A stretch of DNA of 64,000 bases from Endozoicomonas sp. OPT23. GTDB lineage: Bacteria > Pseudomonadota > Gammaproteobacteria > Pseudomonadales > Endozoicomonadaceae. Positions within the stretch are counted from its first letter, which is position 1, and the number at the start of each line of letters is the position of its first letter. Both the position numbers and the translations under genes were made by a program. Where the stretch lies: assembly GCF_009653635.1 (NCBI RefSeq), contig NZ_PPFD01000001.1, forward strand, positions 63,410-127,409, written 5' to 3'. Positions 33,358 to 41,920 of the stretch are shown piece after piece. Under the pieces are notes generated by a model. The model searched no databases. It had not been told where the DNA came from and saw only the letters and a list, made by a program, of their open reading frames with translations.

Positions 33358-33560
33358 GCAGCACACTGTCGTTCAGTCTTTATCCCCAGCTTTTTAAACA
33401 GCATGGCAGCAGGGCAGAAACCGGTAAAGCTGAACTGCAGTAGATTGGCACCGACAAAAACGGTCAACCAGACAAAGTTCGGGTGTACAAAATAAGTCAG
33501 TGCAACAGACAGCATTACCATGCAGCCAGCAAAGGCAAAAACAGCGCGTTCAACGGTCAT
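33354..33560 (-). CDS. DUF2892 inner-membrane protein (YgaP-type TM domain)
   Basis: 68 residues with two hydrophobic helices. It matches the stand-alone DUF2892 family, which is also the membrane part of the rhodanese YgaP: N-terminal MTVERAVFAFAGC, the central 'VGANLLQFSFTGFCPAAMLFKKLGI' with the conserved GFCPA motif. These proteins are often linked to sulfur or thiosulfate handling. Here there is no rhodanese neighbour. It lies just downstream of the BigR-linked export operon (65 nt after its last gene), so co-transcription and a link to sulfide stress are possible. Confidence 0.87.
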   Translation of the reverse strand: MTVERAVFAFAGCMVMLSVALTYFVHPNFVWLTVFVGANLLQFSFTGFCPAAMLFKKLGIKTERQCAA

Positions 33561-33624
33561 TTTAATATCCTCTTTTTGTTTTCAGCTTTTTTCAGTGATT
33601 CGTCAAAACAATCAGTCGTTCTAA

Positions 33625-34905
33625 TTAATAGTTCCATCTAACTCTAAGCCAGGCATTAGAGTTATCTTTATGCTGACCAAAGAAACTGTGTTTTTGCCTG
33701 CCGTAAAACAGGTTGGCACCGGTTGCTACTGTCCATTGATCATTGATTCGCCAGCTGACAGAGGGCTTTAAATAGGTATCTTTGTCCGTCCACGACCAGA
33801 AGCTGAACAGACTCCATGTCAGTTTCTGTTGATGAGTCAGCTTGGTCAGTCTCATAGTCAGCAGTTGTCGGTACTCATCCTGTTCAAAATCAGGAGTAGC
33901 AGAGTTTGATTTCAGTTGATCATAGTCCTGAGTCCATTCAAGGTAATACTGAACAGCGGCGGTCAGGTTAATACCAATCTCCTGTTCATAACCAGCCAGC
34001 CAGCGAACTTGCGAATTGGCAGTTTGAGGGTTGTCTCCGGAACGGTCTTCCCTGCTGTCGTACCAGGCAATTTCAGAGTTAAACAGTCCATTACCAACAG
34101 GCATTCTCAGGCTGGCGCCCCAGACATTAAGCTCAGGGTAAGTCATGCGACCATTGGCTTTTATCCCGAGCGGAGTGGTCCAGTAACCCATATAGCCATA
34201 AAGCGAATATTCGACACTGTTATGGTTTGTGGAGAGTCGGCCTGACCAGCTGGAACCAGCTGGTTCATCAGGATTCAGGTGAACAGCAGAGCTTTGACCT
34301 GTTGCCGGAGAGAAATAACTGAAGCGGTCACCGTTAAGTGTATGGTCCGGCGTAAAACGAGGTGTCCACACCAGATCGACGCTGAAAGAGTCAGCAAACC
34401 AGCTTGTTTTGATACTGTTTGATGATGCTTTGAGGTACTCATCATCCCGACCCGAGAAATAGGATTGCCAGTCTTTGGCGAACAGGTCATTGAGAAACAG
34501 ATAGTCGCCTGTTCCCCAGGTCAGCACCTGACGCCCAGCCTTGATATCCATATTGTTGAGAGGTGAGAAGCTGATACTGGCTACACGGGTTTGAATTTCA
34601 CTTTTATGAAGCAAGTCGTCGTACAGCCCGTCAACTTCAAGGTCGAAACGCCAGTTATCTACCTGATATTCCAGCTCAACTCTTGCGCGAATCTCGCTGA
34701 GAGTTTTATCTCTACCAATTGCTGAATCACTTTGAAGACGGCTTCCATAGCCTGCTTCCAAAAAACCGCTCCACTGCCATTGAGAAGGTGTTTCTTCTGT
34801 CCCCCAGTCTTCTTCCCAGTTGTCATCAGACCAATCATCAGTGGCAAAAACAGACAGGTTCATTGATGCCAGTATTATCAGAAGCGATGGTTTAAAGAAG
34901 TTCAT
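33625..34905 (-). CDS. DUF1302-like outer-membrane beta-barrel protein
   Basis: 426 residues. Signal peptide (MNFFKPSLLIILASMNLSVFAT), an acidic Trp-rich linker (DDWSDDNWEEDWG), then amphipathic strands of a large porin-like barrel (SGFLEAGYGSRLQSD, WRFDLEVDGLYDDL, MDIKAGRQVLTWGTGDYLFLNDLF). The C-terminus ends in an aromatic residue (RVRWNY), as outer-membrane proteins do. The GRQVLTWGxGD motif is seen in DUF1302-like and alginate-porin-like proteins. ATG at 34905 has AAGGAAG upstream and overlaps the preceding stop (ATGA). Third gene of the export operon, probably its outer-membrane component. Confidence 0.75.
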   Translation of the reverse strand: MNFFKPSLLIILASMNLSVFATDDWSDDNWEEDWGTEETPSQWQWSGFLEAGYGSRLQSDSAIGRDKTLSEIRARVELEYQVDNWRFDLEVDGLYDDLLHKSEIQTRVASISFSPLNNMDIKAGRQVLTWGTGDYLFLNDLFAKDWQSYFSGRDDEYLKASSNSIKTSWFADSFSVDLVWTPRFTPDHTLNGDRFSYFSPATGQSSAVHLNPDEPAGSSWSGRLSTNHNSVEYSLYGYMGYWTTPLGIKANGRMTYPELNVWGASLRMPVGNGLFNSEIAWYDSREDRSGDNPQTANSQVRWLAGYEQEIGINLTAAVQYYLEWTQDYDQLKSNSATPDFEQDEYRQLLTMRLTKLTHQQKLTWSLFSFWSWTDKDTYLKPSVSWRINDQWTVATGANLFYGRQKHSFFGQHKDNSNAWLRVRWNY

Positions 34906-35726
34906 GGTTTCTTCCTTAGCCATTGCACAGGAGGAGTTCTCAGGCTGCGTTCGCTGAAAATATTGGCAGGCATACCAAGATCAAACTTGATGCCCCGCAT
35001 CTGCATTAAAGTGGATGTGCCTCTGTCGAGGTTACTGATTCTCGCCTGCAAAACTACGGGATAGCCTTGAACAGTATCTGTTTTCAGTACTTCCATTCGG
35101 CGGTAAAGCTTGCCTTTTTGATTAGTGAACTCGACCTTTTCCGGCAGGAGTGTGGCTCTGTTTATCCAGCTTTGGTAACTGGCAAACTCAACACTTTTTG
35201 AGTCTTTAGGAATGCTGGTCAGTACATAAAACTGATCAGTTGTATCCATCAGTGTGTGTTTGTCCGCCTGAGGATCACGACCAGAGACGTCCTCATAAAA
35301 AAAATCGGAACCAACAAAAGAGGTTCGTTTATCACCGGCAGAAATCCGTTTCACCAGATCCAGCCCGGGAAGGTAGAGCCAGCGGTCATCATCACCGCCC
35401 GGGTGACGAACAACCCTGAATACGGTGCCTCGAATATCGCTGGGACGACTGAAAAACACCATCATATCCTGCAGGCCACCCTGCTCACGGTCACGGCGGA
35501 GCATGGTGAACTGGCGCAGCTGTGTTCGGCCCTGAGCATCCACTATTTTCATTCGGGCTTCTGCCCTGCCATCGCTTCCGGCGTAGTAGTAAGCCATGTT
35601 GGCTTTACGAACGATCTCGCTGGCATCGGTCAGAGCTTCAGCTACTGCCGGTATTGCTGTTATTGCAGCAGTTAGGCTGCTGACAGCCATGGCAATCATC
35701 AAAGAAAATGTTCTGATTATTTTCAT
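34902..35726 (-). CDS. LolA-like outer membrane lipoprotein-sorting family protein
   Basis: 274 residues. Signal peptide, then a LolA/LolB-type half-barrel expected to carry a lipid or lipophilic ligand across the periplasm. Recognisable blocks are ASEIVRKANMAYYYAG, DMMVFFSRPSDIRGTVFRV, DRWLYLPGLDLVKRISAGDKRTSFVGSDFFYEDVSGR and KVEFTNQKGKLYRRMEVL, typical of the LolA-like family found beside MMPL/RND genes. ATG at 35726 has a perfect AGGAGG 6 nt upstream. It starts 10 nt after the pump gene and overlaps the barrel gene, so all three are one operon. Confidence 0.85.
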   Translation of the reverse strand: MKIIRTFSLMIAMAVSSLTAAITAIPAVAEALTDASEIVRKANMAYYYAGSDGRAEARMKIVDAQGRTQLRQFTMLRRDREQGGLQDMMVFFSRPSDIRGTVFRVVRHPGGDDDRWLYLPGLDLVKRISAGDKRTSFVGSDFFYEDVSGRDPQADKHTLMDTTDQFYVLTSIPKDSKSVEFASYQSWINRATLLPEKVEFTNQKGKLYRRMEVLKTDTVQGYPVVLQARISNLDRGTSTLMQMRGIKFDLGMPANIFSERSLRTPPVQWLRKKP

Positions 35727-35736
35727 GGTCAGCCTC

Positions 35737-38301
35737 CTATTCGGCTTCTTTTTGGCCAAAGGCCAGAACAGCAGGTAGCAGCATCAAGGTCACTAATGCT
35801 GAAGCCGCCATAATGCTGGCAAGGAACACGCCCACGGTTATGTAAGGCACCAGTGGAGCCAGCAGCAGTGGCGTAAAGCCAGCCGCAATAACGATGGCAT
35901 TACGGGTAATGGCCCGGCCTGGCTCCTGATACATTTCCTGAAGTGCCAGATGAACCGAACCTGTTTGTTTGTGGTACTCCCTGAATCTCTCCAGAAAGTG
36001 AATGGCGAAGTCGACAGAAAGACCCAGAGTCAGTGCTGAAAGCACGGCAATTGGCATATCGTAGTCTTTGCCAATCCAGCCAATCAGACCGTAGATAAAG
36101 GTGATGGTGAACGTCAGTGGTAGCATGGCGAGAATGCCGTATTTGATAGAGCGGAACAGCAACACCATCATCAGGAATACCACGGCAAACGACGACAGTA
36201 GGCTGTCCAGCATGCCGCTGACCATGGCGTCCTGCCAAACCACGTTCAGGTAAGCTTTGCCTGCCCAGTTATGTTCCAGCTCTTCGGGCAGAGGGTGCTG
36301 TTCTATATAACGATCAACCAGAGCAGTAACCTGACTCATATGCTGGTTATCGCCACTGGTCAGCTGGAGCCACATCAGGCTGGAGCGGTAATCAGGCGTA
36401 ACGAAATGCCATAAATCCTGAGGGCGGTGGGAAGATTGATACTGGAGCAGGGCTTGAGCAACTCCATTGGCGCTGGCGGGCAGTTCGAAGTCAGCTTCTT
36501 TACCGCTTAGGAGTTCACGGTTAACCGTTTTCACTACATCGGGGAGGGCATTAACTTTGCCAACCCGTCCTGAATCAAGCAGGTGGTTTTGTAGTCCTGT
36601 CATCCATTCCAGCACATCCGGTTTGAGGAATAGCCGATCTTGTTTCTGAGTTTGTTCGGTAAGAATCAGGAGCTGTTCCAGCCATAAAGCCTCTTCATCA
36701 TTTGCTTCAAAGAGTCGGTCATCAATGGTTGAGGAGAGATTCTGCAGCCAGTTTTCAAAGTTACTCTGTTGTTCTTCAGGGAGTAGGTCAGAAAGATTAA
36801 TGCCTGCATTGTTCGCATGCCCGACAATTTCCGTGAATTTTGAAATAAAAGCTGTTCTATCAGTATCACTGGAAGGCTTCAGAACCAGCCAGGCATCGTA
36901 AGTGCCGGCAAAGTGTTCGTTTAACACACGGTCAGCAATACGAATTTCATGGTCGCTTTTGAACCAGTTAACCGGGTTGTCGTTTATCTCGATTTTGCTG
37001 ACACCAACAACACTGATAGCCAGTAGACCTGTGAAGCCAACCAACACCAGCTTACGACCACGGATAGAAGTACGCCCCAGTACCGGCAGCCAGCGACTCA
37101 AACGACCAACGCCTTCCATTCTGTGAATCGCCGCCTGCATGGAAGCGAGAGATTCAGGCTTCATGCGAGAGATATATGCCGGAATAAAGAAGATGGTTAG
37201 CAGGAAAGCCAGAAAGATACCGAAGCCGATAAAAGCACCAAAGATTTTTACCGGAGGAATCGGTGTCAGCATCAGTGACAGGAAACCCACCGCTGAAGTG
37301 ATGGATGTGTAGAGCATGGGGGTAAAGAGGTGTTCGACAACTTTGGTGATAACGGCTTTGGCATCATCACCGGGCTTATAGCGGTCAGCAAACTCGGACA
37401 GAATATGGGTCGAGTCCACCACAGCAATGGGCATCAGGAAGATGGCGATCATGGACGACATGATATGGACGGTGAAACCCATACCAATCAACAGTCCCAT
37501 CACAATCAGAACCGTTGCCATTGCCACAATCATCGGGCCAGTCACCAGAGGAATACTTCTGAAGAACAACCACATCAACAGAAAGATCGCTAAACCAGCC
37601 ATGGGAGCTGCGATGCCCATCTGGACAAACATCTCGACGCCAAACTGGTCCTCGGCAACGGGCAGGCCGGTGATATGGTAGTCATCAAGGCTATTCAGCT
37701 CCGGAATCATGGCCCTGATCTGTTCGGCCAGCTGGTAGCTGAAGTCTTTTGATTCTACTGGTACATAAATCGCTGCAGCTTTTCCATCGCCTGATACCAG
37801 TGTGTTTTGAAGCAGAGGTAAACGACCGACAGCCTCTTTAATAGCGTCGGACTGCTGTTGTGTAGTAGGCGCATCCTGCATCAGCCACTCAAAACGAATG
37901 GTTCCCTGATCTTCCTGACTGATGTTGTCTACCGTATTGAGCGCCATCTGGTCCGAGGCGATAACACCCTCAAGATTCATAATTTGTGAAGAGAGCCTGG
38001 CGATGGCCTGAAGAGATTTAGGGTTATAAATGCCTTGTTCACTGTCACTGACCGCGCCCACCACGATCATGTCGTGCATGGCAAACTCCTGCTTGACCTG
38101 ATTATGGAAAATCCGGGCTGGATCATCAGCAGAGAGCATATTCTCAGGATCGGTATCGATGGTGAGCAACGGCATCAGAGCAGTACAGGCCAGTACCAGT
38201 AGAAAAATGACGGCGTAGACAGTCTTTGGACGATTCAAAGCCAGCCCAACAACCCTGTGTTTTATTGTTTTCATATCAGTGCTTTTCGGGTTGCTTTCCA
38301 T
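35737..38301 (-). CDS. MMPL/RND family exporter (HAE3-like)
   Basis: 854-residue inner-membrane RND-superfamily protein with two repeats, each of one TM helix, a large periplasmic loop, and five TM helices. Sterol-sensing-like TM segments are clear (MSSMIAIFLMPIAVVDSTHILSEF and MPIAVLSALTLGLSVDFAIHFLERFREY; the D in these segments is the proton-relay position). It belongs to the hydrophobe/amphiphile-efflux-3 (MMPL) group, which moves lipids or hydrophobic compounds. First gene of an operon with a LolA-like carrier and an outer-membrane barrel. A 19-bp palindrome lies 37 nt upstream, probably bound by the divergent BigR-type repressor. The substrate is unknown. Confidence 0.88.
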   Translation of the reverse strand: MESNPKSTDMKTIKHRVVGLALNRPKTVYAVIFLLVLACTALMPLLTIDTDPENMLSADDPARIFHNQVKQEFAMHDMIVVGAVSDSEQGIYNPKSLQAIARLSSQIMNLEGVIASDQMALNTVDNISQEDQGTIRFEWLMQDAPTTQQQSDAIKEAVGRLPLLQNTLVSGDGKAAAIYVPVESKDFSYQLAEQIRAMIPELNSLDDYHITGLPVAEDQFGVEMFVQMGIAAPMAGLAIFLLMWLFFRSIPLVTGPMIVAMATVLIVMGLLIGMGFTVHIMSSMIAIFLMPIAVVDSTHILSEFADRYKPGDDAKAVITKVVEHLFTPMLYTSITSAVGFLSLMLTPIPPVKIFGAFIGFGIFLAFLLTIFFIPAYISRMKPESLASMQAAIHRMEGVGRLSRWLPVLGRTSIRGRKLVLVGFTGLLAISVVGVSKIEINDNPVNWFKSDHEIRIADRVLNEHFAGTYDAWLVLKPSSDTDRTAFISKFTEIVGHANNAGINLSDLLPEEQQSNFENWLQNLSSTIDDRLFEANDEEALWLEQLLILTEQTQKQDRLFLKPDVLEWMTGLQNHLLDSGRVGKVNALPDVVKTVNRELLSGKEADFELPASANGVAQALLQYQSSHRPQDLWHFVTPDYRSSLMWLQLTSGDNQHMSQVTALVDRYIEQHPLPEELEHNWAGKAYLNVVWQDAMVSGMLDSLLSSFAVVFLMMVLLFRSIKYGILAMLPLTFTITFIYGLIGWIGKDYDMPIAVLSALTLGLSVDFAIHFLERFREYHKQTGSVHLALQEMYQEPGRAITRNAIVIAAGFTPLLLAPLVPYITVGVFLASIMAASALVTLMLLPAVLAFGQKEAE

Positions 38302-38337
38302 GGCTTGCTCTTTGATAAAGAGTTTGATTAGTTAATG

Positions 38338-38356
38338 CTAATATAAGTTATATTAG
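38338..38356. promoter_or_regulatory. 19-bp palindrome, probable BigR-type operator
   Basis: CTAATATAAGTTATATTAG is a perfect dyad (9-bp arms round a central G), flanked by extra TTAG/CTAA half-sites. It lies between the divergent MMPL and ArsR-family genes. AT-rich dyads of this kind are known targets of BigR/SqrR-type repressors. Confidence 0.7.
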
Positions 38357-38545
38357 TTAAATCTAATTTACAAGCAAGCATGAGATGAAAATTATTATCT
38401 TGTTAATAAATTGACTAGATATTGCAGTGTTAAATTGCGAAATGACGGAAACATCATGATTTTGAGAGGATTATGGAGGTAATCCGTTGACAGTTTTTAC
38501 CGAGTCCAGTTTTAATGAGCAAATGCTAATTTAACTGGGAAAGGT

Positions 38546-38854
38546 ATGACTCAACCCGTAAACATCGATATTCAAAATATGCGACTAAAAGCCCGAAATG
38601 CAGTGTCACTACTAAAAGCCGTCAGTAATGAAAACCGGCTGCTGGTGCTCTGTCATCTGGGTCAGGGTGAGTTATCTGTGACTGAACTGAATACACGCAT
38701 TGACCTTAGTCAGTCAGCACTTTCCCAACATCTTGCCAAACTGAGACAGGATGGACTGGTGCAGACCCGTCGTGAGTCTCAAACTATCTATTACTCTCTC
38801 GCCAGCCCTGAAGCTGCACGCCTGATAGAGTTTCTACACAGCGAATTCTGCTGA
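38546..38854 (+). CDS. ArsR family dithiol sensor, BigR/SqrR-like
   Basis: 102-residue winged-helix repressor. The DNA-binding part reads LSVTELNTRIDLSQSALSQHLAKLRQDGLV, followed by the wing (TRRESQTIYYSL). Two cysteines, C36 in VLCHLGQ and C102 at the C-terminus (HSEFC), match the pair that forms a disulfide or polysulfide bridge in BigR and SqrR, so it likely releases DNA on sulfide, persulfide or oxidant stress. It is divergent from the MMPL export operon and upstream of the copper operon, which has its own promoter. No blh or sqr gene, the usual BigR target, is in the window. Confidence 0.87.
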   Translation: MTQPVNIDIQNMRLKARNAVSLLKAVSNENRLLVLCHLGQGELSVTELNTRIDLSQSALSQHLAKLRQDGLVQTRRESQTIYYSLASPEAARLIEFLHSEFC

Positions 38855-38883
38855 TCTTTAATTGATACTTCCTGAGAAAAACC

Positions 38884-38914
38884 TTTACCTTCCAGTTAGG
38901 GTAAGGGTTATGCT
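38884..38914 (+). promoter_or_regulatory. CueR-type copper promoter of copA-cueR
   Basis: -35 TTTACC (38884-38889) and -10 TATGCT (38909-38914) are separated by exactly 19 bp, the overlong spacer of MerR-family promoters. The spacer begins TTCCAG and ends GGTAAGGGT, close to the E. coli copA operator. AGGAG and the copA ATG follow at 38951. Confidence 0.82.
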
Positions 38915-38950
38915 TTTGTCATTCTCTGACTTAATCTTCAGGAGCCAACG

Positions 38951-41425
38951 ATGGCCAGTTCATCAAGCCTTTCATCCATACAATTGTCACTGACAGGCCT
39001 TAACTGCGCCGGTTGTGTAGGCAAGGTAGAGAAAGCCTTGAGGGCTGTCAGCGGTGTCGCTAAGGCCAGTGTTAACCTGGCTGATAAGTCGGCAACTGTT
39101 GAAGCTTCATGTGACACTGATCCGTTAATCAATGACCAGCTAATCAAAGCAGTAGAAGACGCTGGTTTTGGTGCATCCTTACTGGTGACTGAGCAACGCC
39201 TGTTTTCTATTGCCTCAATGAACTGTGCATCCTGTGTTGGCAAAATCGAATCCGCACTGAATGACACCGCCGGAATTCGTTCTGCAACCGTAAACCTTCC
39301 TACGAAAACCTGCAGTGTCGATGCTACTGTTGAAGTGGCTGACATTCTGACTATGCTGGAAAACGCAGGCTATCCGGGAGAGCTGGTAGACCAGCAGAAA
39401 GACCTTCAGGAAAAGCAGGAGCGCGAAGACAGTAAACGTTACCGCTATTTGATTCGACACACGGTTGTCGCTTTGGGTATTGGCCTTCCACTGATGCTCT
39501 GGGGCCTTGTTACCGGCGAGATGAGCGTTAATACTCCAGCTCAGCAGGTTGGCTGGGGAGCGGTTGGGCTGGTAACACTGTTGATTCTGATCTTCTCTGG
39601 CAGTCACTATTTCACAGGTATGTGGAAAGCCCTGAAACATGGCAATACCAATATGGATACCCTGATTGCTATGGGAACCGGAGTTGCCTGGCTTTATTCC
39701 ATGCTGGTGGTGCTGTTTCCCGAGTGTCTTCCTGTAGGTTCCCGACACGTTTACTTTGAAGCCAGCGCTATGATCATTGGCTTGATCAATTTTGGTCATG
39801 CGTTGGAACTCAGAGCAAAAGGCAAAACAAGTAAGGCTTTGAAACGATTACTGGGTCTGCAGGCCAAGACGGCTCGAGTCGTTTGTGATGGCAATGAAAT
39901 TGATATTCCCGTTGAGCAGGTTCGTAAAGGTGATCAGGTTCGAATTCGTCCTGGTGAAAAAATTGCTGTCGATGGTCTGGTCGTAGAAGGCAACAGCCTG
40001 ATCGATGAATCCATGCTGACGGGTGAACCCCTGGCTGTAGCCAAAAAAGCAGGTGATCAGGTGTCCGCAGGCACTATCAATAAAAACAGCACTTTGTTGT
40101 TTCAGGCTGAGAAGGTCGGCAGTGAAACCACACTGGCTCATATTATTGCTTTGGTAAAGAAAGCTCAGGGTTCAAAACTTCCCATCGCCCGACTGGCTGA
40201 CCGAGTGTCGTCAATTTTTGTACCCACTGTTATTACAGTCGCACTGATTGCTGCAATGGTCTGGTATCTGTTTGGCCCCAGTCTTGCTCATAGCCTTGTT
40301 GTTGCAACCACCGTTCTTATTATTGCCTGCCCCTGTGCACTGGGGTTGGCAACACCCATGTCAGTAATGGCGGGAGTGGGAAGGGCCGCAGAGCTGGGGA
40401 TTCTTATTCGTCAGGGTGAAGCTCTGCAAAAAGCCAGCAAGCTCACCACTGTAGTTCTGGATAAAACCGGAACCATCACTGAAGGCGCTCCGAAAGTAAC
40501 TGAATTACTGGTCAATCAAAACGCCAAAGAGTTTGATCAAGACAGGTTGCTAACACTGGCTGCAAGTATTGAAGCCGTTTCAGAACACCCGCTGGCAGAA
40601 GCCATCGTAGATTCGGCCAAAGAGCAGCAGCTTGAATTACTTTCCGTATCCGACTTTGAAGCCATTACCGGTCAGGGTGTTGCAGGCAAAGTAGATGGTC
40701 AGGAAATTCTGCTTGGTAATGCCGGATTGATGAACCATAAGTCGGTGGATATCAACAGTCTGTCTGACAAAGCCCTGAAGCTGGCAGAGCAGGGGCAAAC
40801 GCCCATGTTTATGGCCGTGAACGGAAAGCTGGCAGGTGTGATTTCGGTCTCTGATCCGATCAGGGAGGATTCCATTTCAGCCATTCAGAGGCTGCATCAG
40901 CTGGGTGTCAGAGTTGTAATGTTGACCGGAGACAATTGCCATACGGCTGCTGCAGTGGCAAAGGCTGTAGGTGTCGATGAATTTCAGGCGGAAGTTATGC
41001 CGGAAGACAAAGAGCGGATTGTCCGAGAACTTCAGCAGAAAGGTGAGCTGACCGGCATGACGGGTGATGGCATTAACGATGCTCCTGCATTGGCCAGAGC
41101 AGATGTCGGTTTTGCCATCGGCTGTGGAACCGATGTGGCCATTGAATCGGCAGACATCACCCTTATGCGCTCATCATTGCATGGTCTGGCGGATTCTATT
41201 GAACTGTCGAGAGCCACATTGAAGAACATCAAACAGAACCTGTTTGGCGCTTTTATCTACAACTCTCTGGGTATTCCTGTGGCTGCAGGAGTGCTCTATC
41301 CGTTAACCGGAATGCTGTTGAATCCGGTTATTGGTGGTGCAGCCATGGCGCTCTCATCGGTGACGGTAGTGACTAACGCCAACCGACTTAGACTGTTTAA
41401 GCCTTCTGAAAGTCAGAAGCTATGA
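38951..41425 (+). CDS. copA: Copper-exporting P1B-type ATPase CopA
   Basis: 824-residue Cu(I) efflux pump of the inner membrane. Two N-terminal heavy-metal-associated domains carry Cu-binding motifs NCAGC (C19/C22) and NCASC (C92/C95). Eight TM helices follow. The actuator shows LTGEPLAV, the ion path CPC is at 460-462 (IIACPCALGLATP), the phosphorylation site is DKTGT with Asp504, and EHPLAEAIV and MTGDGINDAPAL complete the ATPase core. AGGAG lies 6 nt before the ATG. Translation is coupled to cueR by an ATGA overlap. Expressed from the CueR-type promoter just upstream, it forms a self-contained copper-response unit. Confidence 0.97.
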   Translation: MASSSSLSSIQLSLTGLNCAGCVGKVEKALRAVSGVAKASVNLADKSATVEASCDTDPLINDQLIKAVEDAGFGASLLVTEQRLFSIASMNCASCVGKIESALNDTAGIRSATVNLPTKTCSVDATVEVADILTMLENAGYPGELVDQQKDLQEKQEREDSKRYRYLIRHTVVALGIGLPLMLWGLVTGEMSVNTPAQQVGWGAVGLVTLLILIFSGSHYFTGMWKALKHGNTNMDTLIAMGTGVAWLYSMLVVLFPECLPVGSRHVYFEASAMIIGLINFGHALELRAKGKTSKALKRLLGLQAKTARVVCDGNEIDIPVEQVRKGDQVRIRPGEKIAVDGLVVEGNSLIDESMLTGEPLAVAKKAGDQVSAGTINKNSTLLFQAEKVGSETTLAHIIALVKKAQGSKLPIARLADRVSSIFVPTVITVALIAAMVWYLFGPSLAHSLVVATTVLIIACPCALGLATPMSVMAGVGRAAELGILIRQGEALQKASKLTTVVLDKTGTITEGAPKVTELLVNQNAKEFDQDRLLTLAASIEAVSEHPLAEAIVDSAKEQQLELLSVSDFEAITGQGVAGKVDGQEILLGNAGLMNHKSVDINSLSDKALKLAEQGQTPMFMAVNGKLAGVISVSDPIREDSISAIQRLHQLGVRVVMLTGDNCHTAAAVAKAVGVDEFQAEVMPEDKERIVRELQQKGELTGMTGDGINDAPALARADVGFAIGCGTDVAIESADITLMRSSLHGLADSIELSRATLKNIKQNLFGAFIYNSLGIPVAAGVLYPLTGMLLNPVIGGAAMALSSVTVVTNANRLRLFKPSESQKL

Positions 41426-41808
41426 ATATTTCCAAAGTAGCCAAAGCAACAGGCCTGACCACCAAAACCATTCGATATTACGAGGAGCAGGGATTGATAC
41501 CTTCTGCTTCCCGTCAGGCTAACGGTTACCGTGACTACTCAGAGCTGCATGTTCGGGAGCTGAACTTTATCGGTCAGGCTCGCGAGTTGGGTTTCTCTCT
41601 TAAGGAGTGCGCTGACTTACTGGCTCTGTATAGAGATTCAGACCGAAAGAGCGCCGATGTAAAAGTCGTTGCCCTGAAGAAGCTGGTGGATGTAGAGGAG
41701 AAAATCAGCCAGCTTCAAACCATCCGGCAAAGCCTGAAGCAGCTTACTCAGTGTTGCCATGGTGATGATATGCCGGATTGTCCAATCCTCGACAAGCTCT
41801 CGTCCTAA
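41422..41808 (+). CDS. cueR: Cu(I)-responsive MerR family activator CueR
   Basis: 128 residues. MerR-type N-terminus (MNISKVAKATGLTTKTIRYYEEQGLIPSASRQANGYRDY), a dimerisation helix, and the C-terminal metal loop CHGDDMPDCPIL with the C-x7-C spacing that defines Cu(I)/Ag(I) sensors of the CueR group. It overlaps copA by 4 nt, and so is under the control of the promoter it activates. Confidence 0.95.
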   Translation: MNISKVAKATGLTTKTIRYYEEQGLIPSASRQANGYRDYSELHVRELNFIGQARELGFSLKECADLLALYRDSDRKSADVKVVALKKLVDVEEKISQLQTIRQSLKQLTQCCHGDDMPDCPILDKLSS

Positions 41809-41920
41809 TTTTCAACCCATATTTGGCTTTGTAATAGATATAGTCCTGTTTATAACTAACTTTTGATATTTCGGCTGTCTAAACTTTCACTATCTAATAG
41901 TCAGAAATGGAATTTCGGTT

